Below are positions 40,757 to 49,368 of a stretch of DNA of 64,000 nucleotides, piece after piece (position 1 is the first letter of the stretch; every line of letters begins with the position of its first letter). The position numbers and the translations under genes were made by a program. Below the pieces are notes generated by a model. That model made no database searches and was not told where the DNA came from. It saw only the letters and a list, made by a program, of their open reading frames with translations. Origin of the DNA: Streptomyces angustmyceticus. Its GTDB lineage: Bacteria > Actinomycetota > Actinomycetes > Streptomycetales > Streptomycetaceae. The stretch spans positions 4,439,501 through 4,503,500 of the forward strand of contig NZ_CP082945.1 in assembly GCF_019933235.1 (NCBI RefSeq). Reading direction: 5' to 3'.

Positions 40757-42415
40757 ATGTCGTTTCCCCTGCTGACGGCGGTGGCCGCGGTGCCGGCGGT
40801 CGGTGCGATCGCCACCGCCGCGCTGCCCGCCGCCAAGCGCACCGCGGCCAAGTGGCTCGCGCTGCTGTTCTCGCTGGCCACCTTCGCGCTGGCGCTGGTG
40901 GTCGCGTTCCGCTTCGACCCGGGGGCCGAGGGCCCCTTCCAGCTCACCGAGTCGCACGCCTGGATCAGCGACTTCGGCGTCCGCTACGAACTCGGCGTGG
41001 ACGGCATCGCCGTCGCCCTGATCGCGCTGACCACCCTGCTGATCCCGTTCGTCATCCTGGCCGGCTGGCACGACGCCGACCCCCTGGAGGAGGCCACGCC
41101 CAACCGGCGCTGGCGGCCCACCCAGGGCTTCTTCGCGCTGATCCTGGCCGTCGAGGCGATGGTGGTCCTCTCCTTCGAGGCCACCGACGTCTTCCTCTTC
41201 TACCTCTTCTTCGAAGCCATGCTGATCCCGATGTACTTCCTCATCGGCGGCTTCGGGGACCGGGCGGGCGCCGGCGGCGAGGAGCAGGCCGCGAGCCGGC
41301 GGTCGTACGCCGCGGTGAAGTTCCTGCTCTACAACCTCGTCGGCGGGCTGATCATGCTGGCCGCGGTGATCGGGCTGTACGCCGTCACCGCCGACCAGCT
41401 CGGCACCGGCACCTTCTCGCTGCAGCAGATCGTCGAGGCGCGGGCGGCCGGCAAGCTGGACATCGCCACCGGCACCGAACGGCTGCTGTTCCTCGGCTTC
41501 TTCTTCGCCTTCGCGGTGAAGGCGCCGCTGTGGCCGCTGCACACCTGGCTGCCGGGCGCCATGGGCGAGTCGACGTCGCCGGTCGCGGTGCTGATCACCG
41601 CGGTGGTCGACAAGGTCGGCACGTTCGCGATGCTCCGCTTCTGCCTCCAGCTCTTCCCCGAGGCCAGCAGCTGGGCCACCCCGGTCATCCTGGTCCTCGC
41701 GCTGATCAGCGTGCTGTACGGCGCGCTGCTGGCGGTCGCCCAGCGGGACATCAAGCGTCTGATCGCCTACGCCTCGATCTCCCACTTCGGCTTCATCATC
41801 ATGGGCATCTTCGCGATGACGTCCCAGGGCCAGGGCGGCGCGACGCTCTACATGGTCAACCACGGCATCTCGACCGCCGCGCTGATGCTGGTGGCCGGCT
41901 TCCTGATCAGCCGCCGCGGCTCGCGCCTGATCGCGGACTTCGGCGGCGTCCAGAAGGTCGCCCCGGTCCTCGCCGGCACGTTCCTCGTCGGCGGTCTCGC
42001 CACCCTCTCGCTGCCCGGCCTGGCGCCGTTCGTCAGCGAGTTCCTGGTCCTGGTCGGCACCTTCAGCCGCTATCCGGTGATCGGCATCATCGCCACCCTC
42101 GGCATCGTCCTCGCCGCGCTGTACGTCCTCGTCCTCTACCAGCGGACGATGACCGGGCCGGTGAAGGCGGAGGTGAAGACCATGCCGGACCTCCGGGTGC
42201 GGGAGCTGGTGGTGGTCGCGCCGCTGATCGTGCTCCTGCTCTTCCTCGGGGTGTACCCCAAGCCGCTCACCGACCTCGTCAACCCGGCGGTCGACCACAC
42301 CCTGTCCGTCGTGGACAAGAAGGACCCCAAGCCCCCTGTGCAGGTGGACGCCGTGCCCGGTGGAGGCCGGGGCGGGCATGCCGTGCACGATCAAGACGTG
42401 GAGGCCGCGAAGTGA
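40757..42415 (+). CDS. nuoM: NADH-quinone oxidoreductase subunit M
   Basis: 552-residue antiporter-like subunit with about fourteen helices. FYLFFEAMLIPMYFLIGGFG holds the conserved Glu, and VKAPLWPLHTWLPGAMGESTSPVAVLI holds the conserved Lys and His residues. There is a short polar C-terminal tail. It starts 3 bp after nuoL, with GAGGGG upstream, and its stop overlaps the nuoN start. Confidence 0.97.
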   Translation: MSFPLLTAVAAVPAVGAIATAALPAAKRTAAKWLALLFSLATFALALVVAFRFDPGAEGPFQLTESHAWISDFGVRYELGVDGIAVALIALTTLLIPFVILAGWHDADPLEEATPNRRWRPTQGFFALILAVEAMVVLSFEATDVFLFYLFFEAMLIPMYFLIGGFGDRAGAGGEEQAASRRSYAAVKFLLYNLVGGLIMLAAVIGLYAVTADQLGTGTFSLQQIVEARAAGKLDIATGTERLLFLGFFFAFAVKAPLWPLHTWLPGAMGESTSPVAVLITAVVDKVGTFAMLRFCLQLFPEASSWATPVILVLALISVLYGALLAVAQRDIKRLIAYASISHFGFIIMGIFAMTSQGQGGATLYMVNHGISTAALMLVAGFLISRRGSRLIADFGGVQKVAPVLAGTFLVGGLATLSLPGLAPFVSEFLVLVGTFSRYPVIGIIATLGIVLAALYVLVLYQRTMTGPVKAEVKTMPDLRVRELVVVAPLIVLLLFLGVYPKPLTDLVNPAVDHTLSVVDKKDPKPPVQVDAVPGGGRGGHAVHDQDVEAAK

Positions 42416-44064
42416 GTTCCGTGGCAAGTGTCCACAGCCTGTGGACGGTGGCGGACGGCGCACCGGGCAAGATCCCGGCGCCGCACATCGAGTACACCCA
42501 GCTGTCGCCGACGCTGATCGTCCTCGGCGCGGCGGTGGTCGGCATCCTCATCGAGGGGTTCGTGCCGCGCCGCAGCCGCTACGTCTCCCAACTGCTGCTG
42601 ACGGTGGTGGCGCTGGCCGCCGCGTTCGCCGCGGTGGTCGGCCTGGCGGCCGGCGGCTTCGGCTCGTCCAAGGCTCACATCGCCGCCATGGGTGCGCTCG
42701 CCGTCGACGGCCCGGCCCTGTTCCTGCAGGGCACGATCCTGCTGGTGTCCCTGGTCGCCGTCTTCACCTTCGCCGAGCGCCGGCTCGACCCGGCGGCGCA
42801 CGGCAACCGGGTGGACTCCTTCGCGGCCCAGGCCGCGGCCGTCCCCGGCGGCGCCGCCGAACAGGCCGCGGTCAAGGCCGGGTTCACCACCACCGAGGTC
42901 TTCCCGATCCTGCTCTTCGCGGTCGGCGGGATGCTGGTCTTCCCGGCGGCCAACGACCTGCTGACGCTCTTCATCGCGCTGGAGGTCTTCTCCCTCCCGC
43001 TGTACATCCTGTGCGCGCTGGCCCGCCGCCAGCGGCTGCTGTCGCAGGAGGCCGCGGTGAAGTACTTCCTCCTCGGCGCCTTCTCGTCGGCGTTCCTGCT
43101 GTTCGGCGTGGCCCTGCTGTACGGCTACGCGGGCACGGTCGGCTACGCCGGGATCGCCGAGGTGGTCTCGGACGGCGCCAAGCAGATCGATCCCGCGCTG
43201 GCGGGCACGATGGGCAACGACGCGCTGCTGCTGATCGGCGCGGCGCTGGTGCTGATGGGGCTGCTGTTCAAGGTCGGCGCGGTCCCGTTCCACATGTGGA
43301 CCCCGGACGTCTACCAGGGCGCCCCGACCCCGGTCACCGGCTTCATGGCGGCCGCCACCAAGGTCGCGGCCTTCGGCGCGCTGCTGCGGCTGCTGTACGT
43401 CGTCCTGCCGGGCCTGCGCTGGGACTGGCAGCCGGTGATGTGGGGCGTCGCGATCATCACGATGCTGGGCGGCGCGATCGTCGCCATCACCCAGACCGAC
43501 ATCAAGCGGCTGCTGGCCTACTCCTCCATCGCCCACGCCGGCTTCATCCTCGCCGGTGTCATCGCCACCAGCAAGGAGGGCATCTCCTCGGTGCTCTTCT
43601 ACCTCGGCGCCTACTCCTTCGTGACGCTCGGCGCCTTCGCCGTGGTCACCCTGGTGCGCGACGCGGGCGGCGAGGCCACCGCGCTGTCCAAGTGGGCCGG
43701 GCTGGGACGGCGTTCGCCGCTGGTGGCCGCGGTCTTCGCGGTCTTCCTGCTGGCCTTCGCCGGCATCCCGCTGACCTCCGGGTTCGCCGGAAAGTTCGCG
43801 GTGTTCAAGGCGGCGGCGCAGAGCGGCGCGGGCTGGCTGGTGGTCGTCGGTGTGCTCTCGTCGGCCATCGCCGCGTTCTTCTACATCCGCGTCATCGTGC
43901 TGATGTTCTTCAACGAGCCCAAGGCGGACGGCCCGACCGTCGCGGTGCCCAGCCCGCTGACGACCACGGCCATCGCCATCGGCGTCACGGCCACGCTGGT
44001 GCTCGGCCTGGCGCCGCAGTACTTCCTCGACCTGGCCGGCCAGGCCGGGGTGTTCGTGCGCTGA
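42412..44064 (+). CDS. nuoN: NADH-quinone oxidoreductase subunit N
   Basis: 550-residue antiporter-like subunit completing the membrane arm. ALEVFSLPLYILCALAR carries the conserved Glu, and FKVGAVPFHMWTPDVYQGAPTPVTGFMA carries the Lys/His proton-path residues. GTG 42412 overlaps nuoM by 4 bp. It is the last nuo gene and is followed by a strong terminator. All fourteen subunits are thus present once, intact and in the canonical order. Confidence 0.97.
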   Translation: MSSVASVHSLWTVADGAPGKIPAPHIEYTQLSPTLIVLGAAVVGILIEGFVPRRSRYVSQLLLTVVALAAAFAAVVGLAAGGFGSSKAHIAAMGALAVDGPALFLQGTILLVSLVAVFTFAERRLDPAAHGNRVDSFAAQAAAVPGGAAEQAAVKAGFTTTEVFPILLFAVGGMLVFPAANDLLTLFIALEVFSLPLYILCALARRQRLLSQEAAVKYFLLGAFSSAFLLFGVALLYGYAGTVGYAGIAEVVSDGAKQIDPALAGTMGNDALLLIGAALVLMGLLFKVGAVPFHMWTPDVYQGAPTPVTGFMAAATKVAAFGALLRLLYVVLPGLRWDWQPVMWGVAIITMLGGAIVAITQTDIKRLLAYSSIAHAGFILAGVIATSKEGISSVLFYLGAYSFVTLGAFAVVTLVRDAGGEATALSKWAGLGRRSPLVAAVFAVFLLAFAGIPLTSGFAGKFAVFKAAAQSGAGWLVVVGVLSSAIAAFFYIRVIVLMFFNEPKADGPTVAVPSPLTTTAIAIGVTATLVLGLAPQYFLDLAGQAGVFVR

Positions 44065-44087
44065 GAACGCGCGGCGCGCCAGGACAG

Positions 44088-44130
44088 CGGCCGCCGTCCG
44101 GAGCCCTCGGGGGGTTCCGGACGGCGGCCG
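44088..44130. terminator. Terminator of the nuo operon
   Basis: CGGCCGCCGTCCGGA pairs perfectly with TCCGGACGGCGGCCG (15 bp) around a 13-nt loop, 24 bp after nuoN and before the convergent lipoprotein gene; it may act in both directions. Confidence 0.88.
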
Positions 44131-44148
44131 TTCGCCGTGCGGGGGCGG

Positions 44149-44628
44149 TCAGCTCGTGGGCACGCCGCTGGGCAGCTGCGGCATGTCGGGGATCTTCACG
44201 CTGCCGTCGCTGGACTTGGTGTACTTCTCGGTGGGGCCGTTCTTCCAGTCGACGGTGAGGGTCTTGCCGTCCGCGCCGGCCTTGAGGGTGCCCATGGTGC
44301 GGGTGGTGTCCCCGTCGGTGCACTTGAGCGCGGCCATGGTCATCCCGGCCATCTGCTGGACCTTGCCCAGACAGGCGGCCTTGTGCCCGTTGCTGAAGGC
44401 GACCGTGCCCTTGCTGATCACCAGGACCTGGGGGCTGCCGGCCGAGCCGCCCTTCCAGGCGCCCTCGACCGCACCGGCGTCCGCGGGCTTGTCGGGGGTC
44501 GCCGGCGCGTCCGGCGACTTGGTCGGCTTGCTGTCGTTGCCGCCGCCGGTGTCGCCGCCGCTTCCGCAACCGGTGAGCAGCATCGCGGCGATGGCGGCCG
44601 CCCCGGCGATCTGCGCTGCCTTGCGCAC
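44149..44628 (-). CDS. Small secreted lipoprotein, unknown function
   Basis: 159-residue protein with a lipoprotein signal peptide: basic MRK start, Ala-rich core and lipobox LLTGC with lipidation Cys21. A Gly/Ser/Pro/Asp-rich linker (about 22-52) leads to a globular domain of about 105 residues rich in beta-prone stretches (PQVLVISKGTVAFSN and KTLTVDWKNG). Two Cys in this domain (CLGK and LKCTD) could form a disulfide. No named domain is recognised. It would be anchored to the outer face of the membrane. Confidence 0.85.
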   Translation of the reverse strand: MRKAAQIAGAAAIAAMLLTGCGSGGDTGGGNDSKPTKSPDAPATPDKPADAGAVEGAWKGGSAGSPQVLVISKGTVAFSNGHKAACLGKVQQMAGMTMAALKCTDGDTTRTMGTLKAGADGKTLTVDWKNGPTEKYTKSSDGSVKIPDMPQLPSGVPTS

Positions 44629-44780
44629 GTACGTCTCCTCCGTTGTGGGACAGGACCCGTGAGGCTAGCAGCGGCCCCGCACAGCCGTCCGAACCGTCGT
44701 CCGGATCGCCGCGGCCCCGGTACGGACTTGGTGCGGGGCTGTGACGCAGGGGGCGCCGGGGGCGACGGGCGGCGGCCCGG

Positions 44781-45983
44781 TCACACCGCGGGCAGGATGC
44801 GGCCGGTGACCTCGCCCAGGCCGATCCGGGCGCCGTCCGGGCCGGGCGCCCAGGCGGTGAGGGTGACCTCGTCGCCGTCCTGGAGGTAGGGGCCCTTGCC
44901 CTGGGTGAGCTCCAGCAGGCAGCCGAGCTGGTCGGGGTCGGGCCCGGAGACCGTGCCGGAGGCGAACAGGTCGCCGGTGCGCAGCGAGGCGCCGTTGACG
45001 GTCATATGGGCGAGCTGCTGGGCGGCCGTCCAGTACATCGCGGAGAACGGCGGCCGGGAGACCGTCTCGCCGTTGATGCGCACCTCGATGCGCAGGTCGA
45101 TGCCGCCCGGCTCGGCGTCCGTGTCGTCGAGGTAGGGCAGCAGCGGGACGTCCCGGGCGGGCGGCGCGGTCCGGGCCGCGTCGAGGGCGTCGAGCGGGGT
45201 GATCCAGGCGGAGACGGAGGTGGCGAAGGACTTGCCCAGGAACGGGCCGAGCGGCACGTACTCCCAGGCCTGGATGTCGCGCGCGGACCAGTCGTTGAGG
45301 AGGCAGACGCCGAAGACGTGGTCGCGGAAGGCCGCCTGCGGGACGGGCCGGTGCAGCGTGGAGGGCGTACCGACGACGAAGCCGACCTCGGCCTCGATGT
45401 CGAGGCGGAGCGAGGGGCCGAAGGCCGGCGCCTCGTCCGCGGGGGCCTTGCGCTGGCCCTGCGGCCGGACGACCGGGGTGCCGCTGGCGACGACGGTGCC
45501 CGCCCGGCCGTGGTAGCCGATCGGCAGGTGCTTCCAGTTGGGGGTCAGCGCCGCGGCGTCCGGGCGGAAGATCCGGCCGACGTTGGTGGCGTGGTGCTCG
45601 CTGGCGTAGAAGTCGACGTAGTCGGCGACCTCGAAGGGGAGGTGCAGCGTGACCTCGGCGAGCGGATGGAACAGCGGTGCCACCTCGTCGCGGTGCGCCG
45701 GGTCGGTGACGGCGGTGCGCACGGCCGCCCGGATCTGCTGCCAGACGGGACGGCCGGCGGCCAGCAGCGGGTTGAGGGTCGGGGCCGCGAGCAGTTCGGC
45801 GTGCGGGTGGATGGCGGCGGGCAGCGCGCTCGGCAGTGCGCTCAGATCGAGGACCCGGTCGCCGTAGCGGACGCCGAGGCGGCGCCGGTCGGGCGCGTCG
45901 GCGGTGCTGAAGACGCCGTAGGGCAGGTTGTGCGGGCCGAAGGGGTCGCCTTCTGCCAGGTCGAACGGGCTCTGCTCGGGCAT
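44781..45983 (-). CDS. fahA: Fumarylacetoacetase
   Basis: 400-residue hydrolase that splits 4-fumarylacetoacetate into fumarate and acetoacetate, the last step of tyrosine and homogentisate breakdown. N-terminal domain NLPYGVFSTADAPDRRRLGVRYGDRVLDL; catalytic C-terminal domain with YVDFYASEHHATNVG, WKHLPIGYHGRAGTVV, FGPSLRLDIEAEVGFVVG and GVCLLNDWSARDIQAWEY, which hold the metal and catalytic His/Glu residues. Normal family length. ATG 45983 has GAGGAG upstream; longer in-frame extensions are not supported. It is alone, not next to other homogentisate genes. Confidence 0.94.
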   Translation of the reverse strand: MPEQSPFDLAEGDPFGPHNLPYGVFSTADAPDRRRLGVRYGDRVLDLSALPSALPAAIHPHAELLAAPTLNPLLAAGRPVWQQIRAAVRTAVTDPAHRDEVAPLFHPLAEVTLHLPFEVADYVDFYASEHHATNVGRIFRPDAAALTPNWKHLPIGYHGRAGTVVASGTPVVRPQGQRKAPADEAPAFGPSLRLDIEAEVGFVVGTPSTLHRPVPQAAFRDHVFGVCLLNDWSARDIQAWEYVPLGPFLGKSFATSVSAWITPLDALDAARTAPPARDVPLLPYLDDTDAEPGGIDLRIEVRINGETVSRPPFSAMYWTAAQQLAHMTVNGASLRTGDLFASGTVSGPDPDQLGCLLELTQGKGPYLQDGDEVTLTAWAPGPDGARIGLGEVTGRILPAV

Positions 45984-46192
45984 GGACAGCTCCTCGCGTT
46001 CGTCGTCGCCGGTGGGCGGCCGGGCCGGCCGGGCCTGGTGACCCGCGGGCCGGCGGTGCCGTTGATCAGCGTACGGCCGGGCGGTGGCCGACGGGGCGGT
46101 CCTGGGGGCGCGAGGGCGCGGGGGCGTACGGATTTGGACGGCGGACGCGCCGCGCGATGCGCCCCCAAGCATCGGCAATGTCCTGAAAAGCC

Positions 46193-46222
46193 TTGCTGCA
46201 CTGCGCAATTCGGGCCTAGCTT
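46193..46222 (+). promoter_or_regulatory. Promoter of the ATP-grasp/oxidoreductase operon
   Basis: TTGCTG (46193-46198) and TAGCTT (46217-46222) are 18 bp apart, 49 bp before the GTG of the ATP-grasp gene. The rest of 45984-46192 between the divergent genes shows no gene. Confidence 0.55.
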
Positions 46223-46270
46223 CCTTTCCTGGCACGGGCCCGGGGGTGGGACGTTCCGTAGGGGGGACAC

Positions 46271-47551
46271 GTGGCTCGCAGTGGCACACGGCTCGCGGTC
46301 GACCGGAGCGTTCCGGCGCTGATCGTGAAGATCGGGGCGTACCCCCTGCACCACGGCGGTGTGGGGGCGATCCGCAGCCTGGGACGGCTCGGGGTGCCCA
46401 TGTACGCCGTGACGGAGGACCGCTTCACACCGGCCGCCCTCTCGCGCTACCTCCGCGGCCGCTTCGTCTGGCCGACCACCGGGCGGGAGGCGCCGGACCG
46501 GCTGGTGACGGGGCTGCTGCGGATCGGCCGGCGGATCGGGCGCCCGACGCTGCTGCTCCCCACCGACGAGGAGGCGGCCGTGCTGATAGCCGAGCACGCC
46601 GAGGCGCTCGCCGGGTCGTTCCTCTTCCCCCGGGCCGCGCCCGGCCTGCCGCGGAGGCTGGCCAGCAAACAGGGGCTGCACGAACTGTGCGCGGCCCACG
46701 GGGTGCCCTCACCGGCCGCCGTCTTCCCCGGCTCGTACGCGGACATCGAGGCGTACGCCGGGCGGGCGCGCTTCCCGGTGGTGGCCAAGAACCGCGAGGC
46801 GTTCGTACGGCGCGAGCGGCCCGCCGTCACCGGCACCACCCGCATAGGAGGGCCGGCGCAGCTGCTGGACCTGGCCCGGGACTGGGGTCCGCGGCCGGGC
46901 GTGATCCTGCAGGAGTACCTGCCGCGGGAGCAGGCCGAGGACTGGATCGTGCACGCCTGCTTCGGCGCGGACCGTGCGCCGCTGGCGCTGTTCACCGGCG
47001 TCAAGGTGCGCTCCTGGCCGCCGCACGCCGGGATGACGGCCTGTGCGTACGTGGTCGACAACCCGGAACTCGCCAAAATGTCGGCGGAGTTCGTCCGCCG
47101 CATCGGCTTCACCGGCATCGCCGATCTGGACTGGCGGTTCGACCGCCGCGACGGCCGGTACAAGCTGCTGGATTTCAACCCCCGTATGGGGGCTCAGTTT
47201 CGGCTCTTCGAGAACGCGGCCGGCGTGGACGTCGTCCGCGCCCAGCACCTGGCGCTCACCGGGCGCACCGTCCCGGAGGCGCCGCAGCGGGCCGGGCGCC
47301 GCTTCGTCGTCGAGAACGTCGATCTGCCCGCCCTGCTCGCCTACCGGCGCGGCGGACCCCGCCCCCCGCACGCGCCGCGGCGCGCCCGCGGCACCGAGCT
47401 GGCGTGGTTCGCGGGCGACGACCCGCTGCCGTTCCTCACGATGCTGGCGCGGTCCGTCGGACCGGGCGCCCGACATCTGCGGCAACTGCGGCGGGCGGGC
47501 CGCCGGGCAGGTACCGAGGCACCACTCAGGCAAGGGGAGGGACCGAAGTGA
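46271..47551 (+). CDS. ATP-grasp carboxylate-amine ligase-like protein
   Basis: 426-residue ATP-grasp-fold protein, expected to join a carboxylate to an amine or thiol through an acyl-phosphate. The first 140 residues form a preATP-grasp domain (GGVGAIRSLGRLGVPMYAV). The ATP-grasp core follows, with PVVAKNREAF (ATP Lys), VILQEYLPREQAEDWIVHA and the metal-binding YKLLDFNPRMGAQFRLFE. The C-terminal tail is Arg-rich. Substrates are unknown. GTG 46271 starts it and its stop overlaps the next gene (GTGA), so it is made together with an FAD oxidoreductase. Confidence 0.85.
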   Translation: MARSGTRLAVDRSVPALIVKIGAYPLHHGGVGAIRSLGRLGVPMYAVTEDRFTPAALSRYLRGRFVWPTTGREAPDRLVTGLLRIGRRIGRPTLLLPTDEEAAVLIAEHAEALAGSFLFPRAAPGLPRRLASKQGLHELCAAHGVPSPAAVFPGSYADIEAYAGRARFPVVAKNREAFVRRERPAVTGTTRIGGPAQLLDLARDWGPRPGVILQEYLPREQAEDWIVHACFGADRAPLALFTGVKVRSWPPHAGMTACAYVVDNPELAKMSAEFVRRIGFTGIADLDWRFDRRDGRYKLLDFNPRMGAQFRLFENAAGVDVVRAQHLALTGRTVPEAPQRAGRRFVVENVDLPALLAYRRGGPRPPHAPRRARGTELAWFAGDDPLPFLTMLARSVGPGARHLRQLRRAGRRAGTEAPLRQGEGPK

Positions 47552-48750
47552 GCACTCCGGTAGCGGTCATCGGGGCCGGCCCGTACGGCGTGTCGACGGC
47601 CGCGCACCTACGGGCGCGCGGCCTGCCGGTGCGGGTCTTCGGATCGCCGATGGCGAGCTGGCGCACGCAGATGCCCGCGGGCATGCTGCTCAAGTCGACG
47701 CCCGCGGCCTCCAGCATCGACGTCCCGCAGCCCGGCCACAGCCTCGGCGACTTCTGCGCCGGGACGGGGGAGGGGCCGTACGCCTCGGACTGGGACATCG
47801 TCCCCGTCGAGGTGTTCGTCCGGTACGGGCAGTGGGTGCAGCAGCGCACGGTCCCCGACCTGGAGCAGGTCAGAGTGGTCTCGGTCGACCGGCGCGACGG
47901 CGGCTTCGAGCTGAAGCTGGACAGCGGGGAGCAGGTCGGCGCGCGGGCCGTGGTCGTGGCCACCGGCCTGAGCGGGCTGGCGCAGCTGCCCCCGGAGCTG
48001 GCCGCCGCGATTCCGGACGGACCGTCCGCCACGGGTCCGGTCTCGCACAGCTCGCAGCACCACGACCTGTCCGCGCTGGCCGGCCGCTCGGTGGTCGTGA
48101 TCGGCGCCGGGCAGTCGGCGCTGGAGAGCGCGGTGCTGCTCGCCGAGGCGGGCGCGGCGTCGGTCCGGGTCGTGGCGCGCCGCCAGGGCGCCGTGGGCTT
48201 CGGTACGCCGCCGGACCGCCAGCCCCGTCTGCGGCCGCCGTCGCCGTTCGGCAACGCCTGGTCGCTGCACGCGCTGACGTACTACGCCGGCGCCTTCCGG
48301 CGGCTGCCGGTGCCCGCCCGGCGCCACCTGGTGCGCCGGGTGCTCGGCCCGCTGGGCGCGTGGTGGCTGCGGGAGCGTTTCCACGGCCGGGTGCAGGTCA
48401 CGCAGGGGCGGCGGATCGTACGGGCCACGGTCCGCGACGGCCGTCCCGTGCTGGCGCTGCGCGGGGCCGACGGGCAGGGCGGGGAACTCGCCGCCGACCA
48501 TGTGCTGGCCGCGACGGGCTACCGCATGGACCTGGCGGCACTGGACTTCCTGGGCCAGGGGCTGCGCACCGAGATCGTGACGCGGGCCGGCGGGCCGCTG
48601 CTGGGCGCCGGCTTCGGCTCGTCCGTACCGGGGCTGTACTTCACGGGGTTGCCGGCGGCCGCCTCGTTCGGGCCGGTGATGCGCTTCGTGTGCGGCACGG
48701 AGTTCGCCTCACCGCGGCTGGCACGGGCGGTGGCCCGGACGTACGGGTGA
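47548..48750 (+). CDS. FAD/NAD(P)-binding oxidoreductase (flavin monooxygenase-like)
   Basis: 400-residue two-dinucleotide-domain flavoprotein. The first Rossmann motif VIGAGPYGVSTAAHL (about residues 7-21) binds FAD; the second, VVVIGAGQSALESAVLLAEAGA (about 182-203), binds NADPH. HVLAATGYRMDL is the usual late motif of flavin-containing monooxygenases and N-hydroxylases. The FATGY-type fingerprint of class B monooxygenases is only partly visible, so oxidase or hydroxylase activity is uncertain. It overlaps the ATP-grasp gene by 4 bp, implying both act on the same small molecule. Confidence 0.85.
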   Translation: MSTPVAVIGAGPYGVSTAAHLRARGLPVRVFGSPMASWRTQMPAGMLLKSTPAASSIDVPQPGHSLGDFCAGTGEGPYASDWDIVPVEVFVRYGQWVQQRTVPDLEQVRVVSVDRRDGGFELKLDSGEQVGARAVVVATGLSGLAQLPPELAAAIPDGPSATGPVSHSSQHHDLSALAGRSVVVIGAGQSALESAVLLAEAGAASVRVVARRQGAVGFGTPPDRQPRLRPPSPFGNAWSLHALTYYAGAFRRLPVPARRHLVRRVLGPLGAWWLRERFHGRVQVTQGRRIVRATVRDGRPVLALRGADGQGGELAADHVLAATGYRMDLAALDFLGQGLRTEIVTRAGGPLLGAGFGSSVPGLYFTGLPAAASFGPVMRFVCGTEFASPRLARAVARTYG

Positions 48751-49368
48751 GGCGGGCGGGGCGGGGGCGGCGGCGAGGGGCGCCGGCCCGGTCCCCGTCC
48801 CACGGGGGAAGTCGGCTTGGCCCGGGGTGAATTCGGCGGGGCGGTGGGGGCCGGGGGCGGGTTCGTGACGGGGCGGGGCCGGGCGGTGATGGCCAGGGCC
48901 GGGGGCTCGGCTCGGCCGTCGGCCGGGGCCGCGGGCGCTCGGGTCGGCGGATTGTGGTGTTCCGCTTCTTGCCCTGAGCTGTGCGGCCCCGCGCCGCACT
49001 GACGCCGTCTCCCTCCTGCCTCCTGCGCGCCGTACCCGCGCTGTTCTCCCCGCCCGGCGCCGGACCGCACGGCCCGCCCCACACGGCCCGCTCCGGGCCG
49101 CCCGCCTGCCCGGCAGCCCGGGCGGCACAGCCCTTGCCGGACCGGAACGCGGCCAGAAATACTCTTGTCGTTGCCGGGCTCCACGCCTCCGCGCCACACT
49201 CGCGTCAACAGGCGGTCCGGGACCTGTCGGCCGGGGTCGCTGTGCTTCCGGGTGGGTCGGGGGGCGGGCGCTCACGGTGATCGAACTGCGACCGGATACG
49301 CTGGCCAATGGTGGAGACAGCGACAGATCGACATTCAGTTTGATCGTCAGCAGACAGGAGTACCCCTC
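48751..49368. other. Intergenic stretch, no gene seen
   Basis: About 620 bp. A GGC-rich tract runs from 48751 to 48930. GTGCGGC and GCCGCAC (48981-48999) form a 7-bp stem that might be a terminator. Open frames here translate to Pro/Arg/Ala-rich sequence without domain character. The last 100 bp are less GC-rich and probably hold the promoter of the polyprenyl synthase gene, but no clear hexamer pair was found. Confidence 0.4.

Noticed and set aside
38789..42463. Minus-strand 1224-residue open frame antisense to nuoL and nuoM
   Set aside because: Composition is Asp/Gly/Gln/Arg repeats without domains, and the opposite strand encodes canonical complex I subunits.
46271..48750. Part of a secondary-metabolite gene cluster
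   Set aside because: No polyketide, peptide, terpene or RiPP core genes, and no resistance or pathway regulators surround the pair.
48981..49280. 99-residue plus-strand frame before the prenyl synthase
   Set aside because: Pro/Ala/Arg-rich with no motif or ribosome-binding site; the region is treated as intergenic.
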